Of a stretch of 7,245 nucleotides of DNA, positions 6,512 to 7,245 are shown piece after piece; the stretch's first letter is position 1; every line of letters starts with the position of its first letter. A program made the translations under genes and the position numbers. The notes under the pieces were generated by a model. The model did no database searches and was not told where the DNA came from. It was given only the letters and a program-made list of their open reading frames with translations. Location: assembly GCA_003175915.1 (NCBI GenBank), contig PSRH01000075.1, forward strand, positions 1 to 7,245, read 5' to 3'. Source of the stretch: Candidatus Melainabacteria bacterium (GTDB lineage Bacteria > Cyanobacteriota > Vampirovibrionia > Obscuribacterales > Obscuribacteraceae).

Positions 6512-6534
6512 AACCCTAATAATCGGGGTTTTGC
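6512..6534 (+). terminator. Weak intrinsic-terminator-like hairpin
   Basis: AACCC (6512-6516) pairs with GGGTT (6526-6530) around a 9-nt loop, and the plus strand continues TTGCTT, a broken U-rich tail. The 5-bp stem is short for a terminator. It would suit the 3' end of an RNA from the 6290-6510 stretch, ahead of the TATAAT promoter at 6619. Low confidence. Confidence 0.25.
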
Positions 6535-6588
6535 TTACTAGGACAAGCTTTCGGGAAAAAGGTAGATAAGCAAAGGCAACTGGCCCAC

Positions 6589-6624
6589 TTGACGAATATT
6601 GGCGGATCTTTAAAAATGTATAAT
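6589..6624 (+). promoter_or_regulatory. Candidate promoter of the Tad/pseudopilin-like gene
   Basis: A perfect -10 hexamer TATAAT sits at 6619-6624 in an AT-rich stretch. TTGACG (6589-6594) is a good -35 hexamer but the spacer is 24 nt, too long for a standard pair. Either the promoter works from the -10 with an activator, or TTGACG pairs with TAAAAA at 6611-6616 (16-nt spacer). Transcription from TATAAT would begin near 6631, leaving a leader of about 105 nt. Confidence 0.45.
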
Positions 6625-6682
6625 AATATCTCGCTCAATTCGTTGGTTTATAAGGCGTTTGGTGCAAACTCAGCTTCTGGCG

Positions 6683-6705
6683 TGTCGCTCATTTAGTGAG
6701 CGGCG
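6683..6705 (+). repeat. Nine-base-pair leader hairpin upstream of the Tad/pseudopilin-like gene
   Basis: CGCTCA (6686-6691) and TGAGCG (6697-6702) form a perfect 6-bp stem around TTTAG, extended to 9 bp by T6685-G6703, G6684-C6704 and T6683-G6705. It lies 31 nt before the GTG start, inside the predicted 5' leader. No T-run follows, so it is not a terminator. A role in transcript stability or translation control is possible. Confidence 0.4.
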
Positions 6706-6736
6706 AAGTGGCTAATTATTCGGGGTCTAACGAACA

Positions 6737-7245
6737 GTGAAACAGCAGCGATTTTCATTTAGAAAAAAGACAGGGCAGGCGGCCACCATGTTGAACCTGC
6801 TTATGTCCGTATTTGTGCTTCTCCTACTCGGTGTTTTCGCCTGGGAATTAAGCCTGTACTTATTGGCTAAGGATCAGTTGAAGACCTGTGTGGAAGTAGC
6901 GGCACTGACTTGCGAAACTACCCTTTGCTCGAGCGGGGACGTTAATAACAAACCCATAGCTATTGCCACTGCCTACAATCTCTTTTGCCGTAATACCATC
7001 TTGGGAAATTCACTGGCTGGCACGCCGCCACCGGTGACTTTGCCGTCTGATCTGAACCCGGGACCTGGCGAAGCCTCCATTTGTTTTCGCTTTTTGGATC
7101 CAGTCACTCGCTCAGACCTCAACGTGATCGGTCCAGCGGGGGCAATTATCGAAGCAGATGGAGCTTATTGCTATCAACCCATATTTGGCCGCTTCTTAGG
7201 CCTGAGCAACGTCACCTTCACAGTCTTAGTATCGGCGCAAGCTGG
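6737..7245 (+). CDS. TadE/TadG- or pseudopilin-like membrane-anchored protein (3' truncated by window end)
   Basis: 169 complete codons are visible and the frame runs off the right edge. The basic N-terminus with RKKTGQAATM (9-18) followed by one hydrophobic helix (about 19-42) matches the layout of TadE/TadG-type Flp-pilus proteins, where a basic segment ending in GQ precedes the anchor. The glutamate usually found shortly after GQ is not present. The rest should lie outside the cytoplasmic membrane and holds six cysteines (51, 59, 64, 84, 116, 145), suggesting disulfides. GTG at 6737-6739 is chosen because an in-frame TAA lies at 6728-6730 and because the ATG at 6788 would remove the basic GQ segment. 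GGGG at 6722-6725, 11 nt upstream, is a weak ribosome binding site. A general secreted or pseudopilin protein is the alternative. It is divergent from the membrane protein gene at 5037-6083. Confidence 0.75.
   Translation, partial: MKQQRFSFRKKTGQAATMLNLLMSVFVLLLLGVFAWELSLYLLAKDQLKTCVEVAALTCETTLCSSGDVNNKPIAIATAYNLFCRNTILGNSLAGTPPPVTLPSDLNPGPGEASICFRFLDPVTRSDLNVIGPAGAIIEADGAYCYQPIFGRFLGLSNVTFTVLVSAQA

Larger units (their letters stand above)
6084..6736. other. Gene-poor divergent intergenic region, about 650 nt
   Basis: No convincing protein gene lies here. Short frames exist (for example 6140-6409 on + and 6288-6479 on -), but they lack ribosome binding sites and recognisable protein features. 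The stretch separates divergently read genes and holds a candidate minus-strand -10 element (6257-6262), a perfect plus-strand TATAAT (6619-6624), and several inverted repeats: 6188-6221 (three overlapping, mutually exclusive pairings), 6290-6304, 6314-6337, 6358-6378 (GAAA loop), 6457-6482, 6512-6530 and 6683-6705. It is long enough for a small RNA or structured leaders. I recognise no Rfam-type consensus, tRNA or riboswitch. Confidence 0.6.

Noticed and set aside
1..7245. Mobile elements, CRISPR arrays, tRNA or rRNA genes
   Set aside because: No transposase or integrase frame, no regularly spaced direct repeats, no terminal repeats and no tRNA cloverleaf or rRNA-like sequence was seen.

Overview
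The window looks like a chromosomal segment of a bacterium with roughly balanced base composition, ordinary codon use and frequent TTG/GTG starts. I see no phage, plasmid, insertion-sequence, CRISPR, tRNA or rRNA signal. A DUF4388 (PATAN) protein with a degenerate GGDEF-like domain, a Tad/pseudopilin-like membrane-anchored protein and a FadD-like ligase would fit a Cyanobacteria/Melainabacteria-type lineage (for example Obscuribacterales) or another environmental group. That placement is inference from gene style, not a sequence match.

Left part (1-1653, + strand): the last codons of an unidentified gene, then a complete 521-residue AMP-forming acyl-CoA synthetase starting at TTG 6 nt after the upstream stop, probably one operon. 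It meets the next block tail to tail, with only 13 nt between the two stop codons.

Middle part (1667-6083, - strand): five genes read leftward. In transcription order they are a 348-residue histidine-rich polytopic membrane protein, a 519-residue DUF4388 plus pseudo-GGDEF protein, a small 92-residue helical protein (less certain), a 107-residue protein with three membrane spans and a charged tail, and a soluble protein of about 217 residues that may be DUF3137-like. Gaps of 85 to 185 nt separate them, so they may be several transcription units.

Right part (6084-7245): a gene-poor divergent region of about 650 nt with candidate promoters on both strands and a series of short inverted repeats, one capped by a GAAA tetraloop. 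It is followed by the start of a + strand gene encoding an N-terminally anchored TadE/TadG- or pseudopilin-like protein, cut by the window end.

No single pathway unites the genes. The most testable link is between the DUF4388/pseudo-GGDEF protein, which has lost its cyclase signature but keeps an RxxD motif exactly where the c-di-GMP inhibitory site sits, and the pilus-like gene across the intergenic region, because PATAN proteins and c-di-GMP both control pili elsewhere. I found no convincing new multi-gene defence or mobile system.
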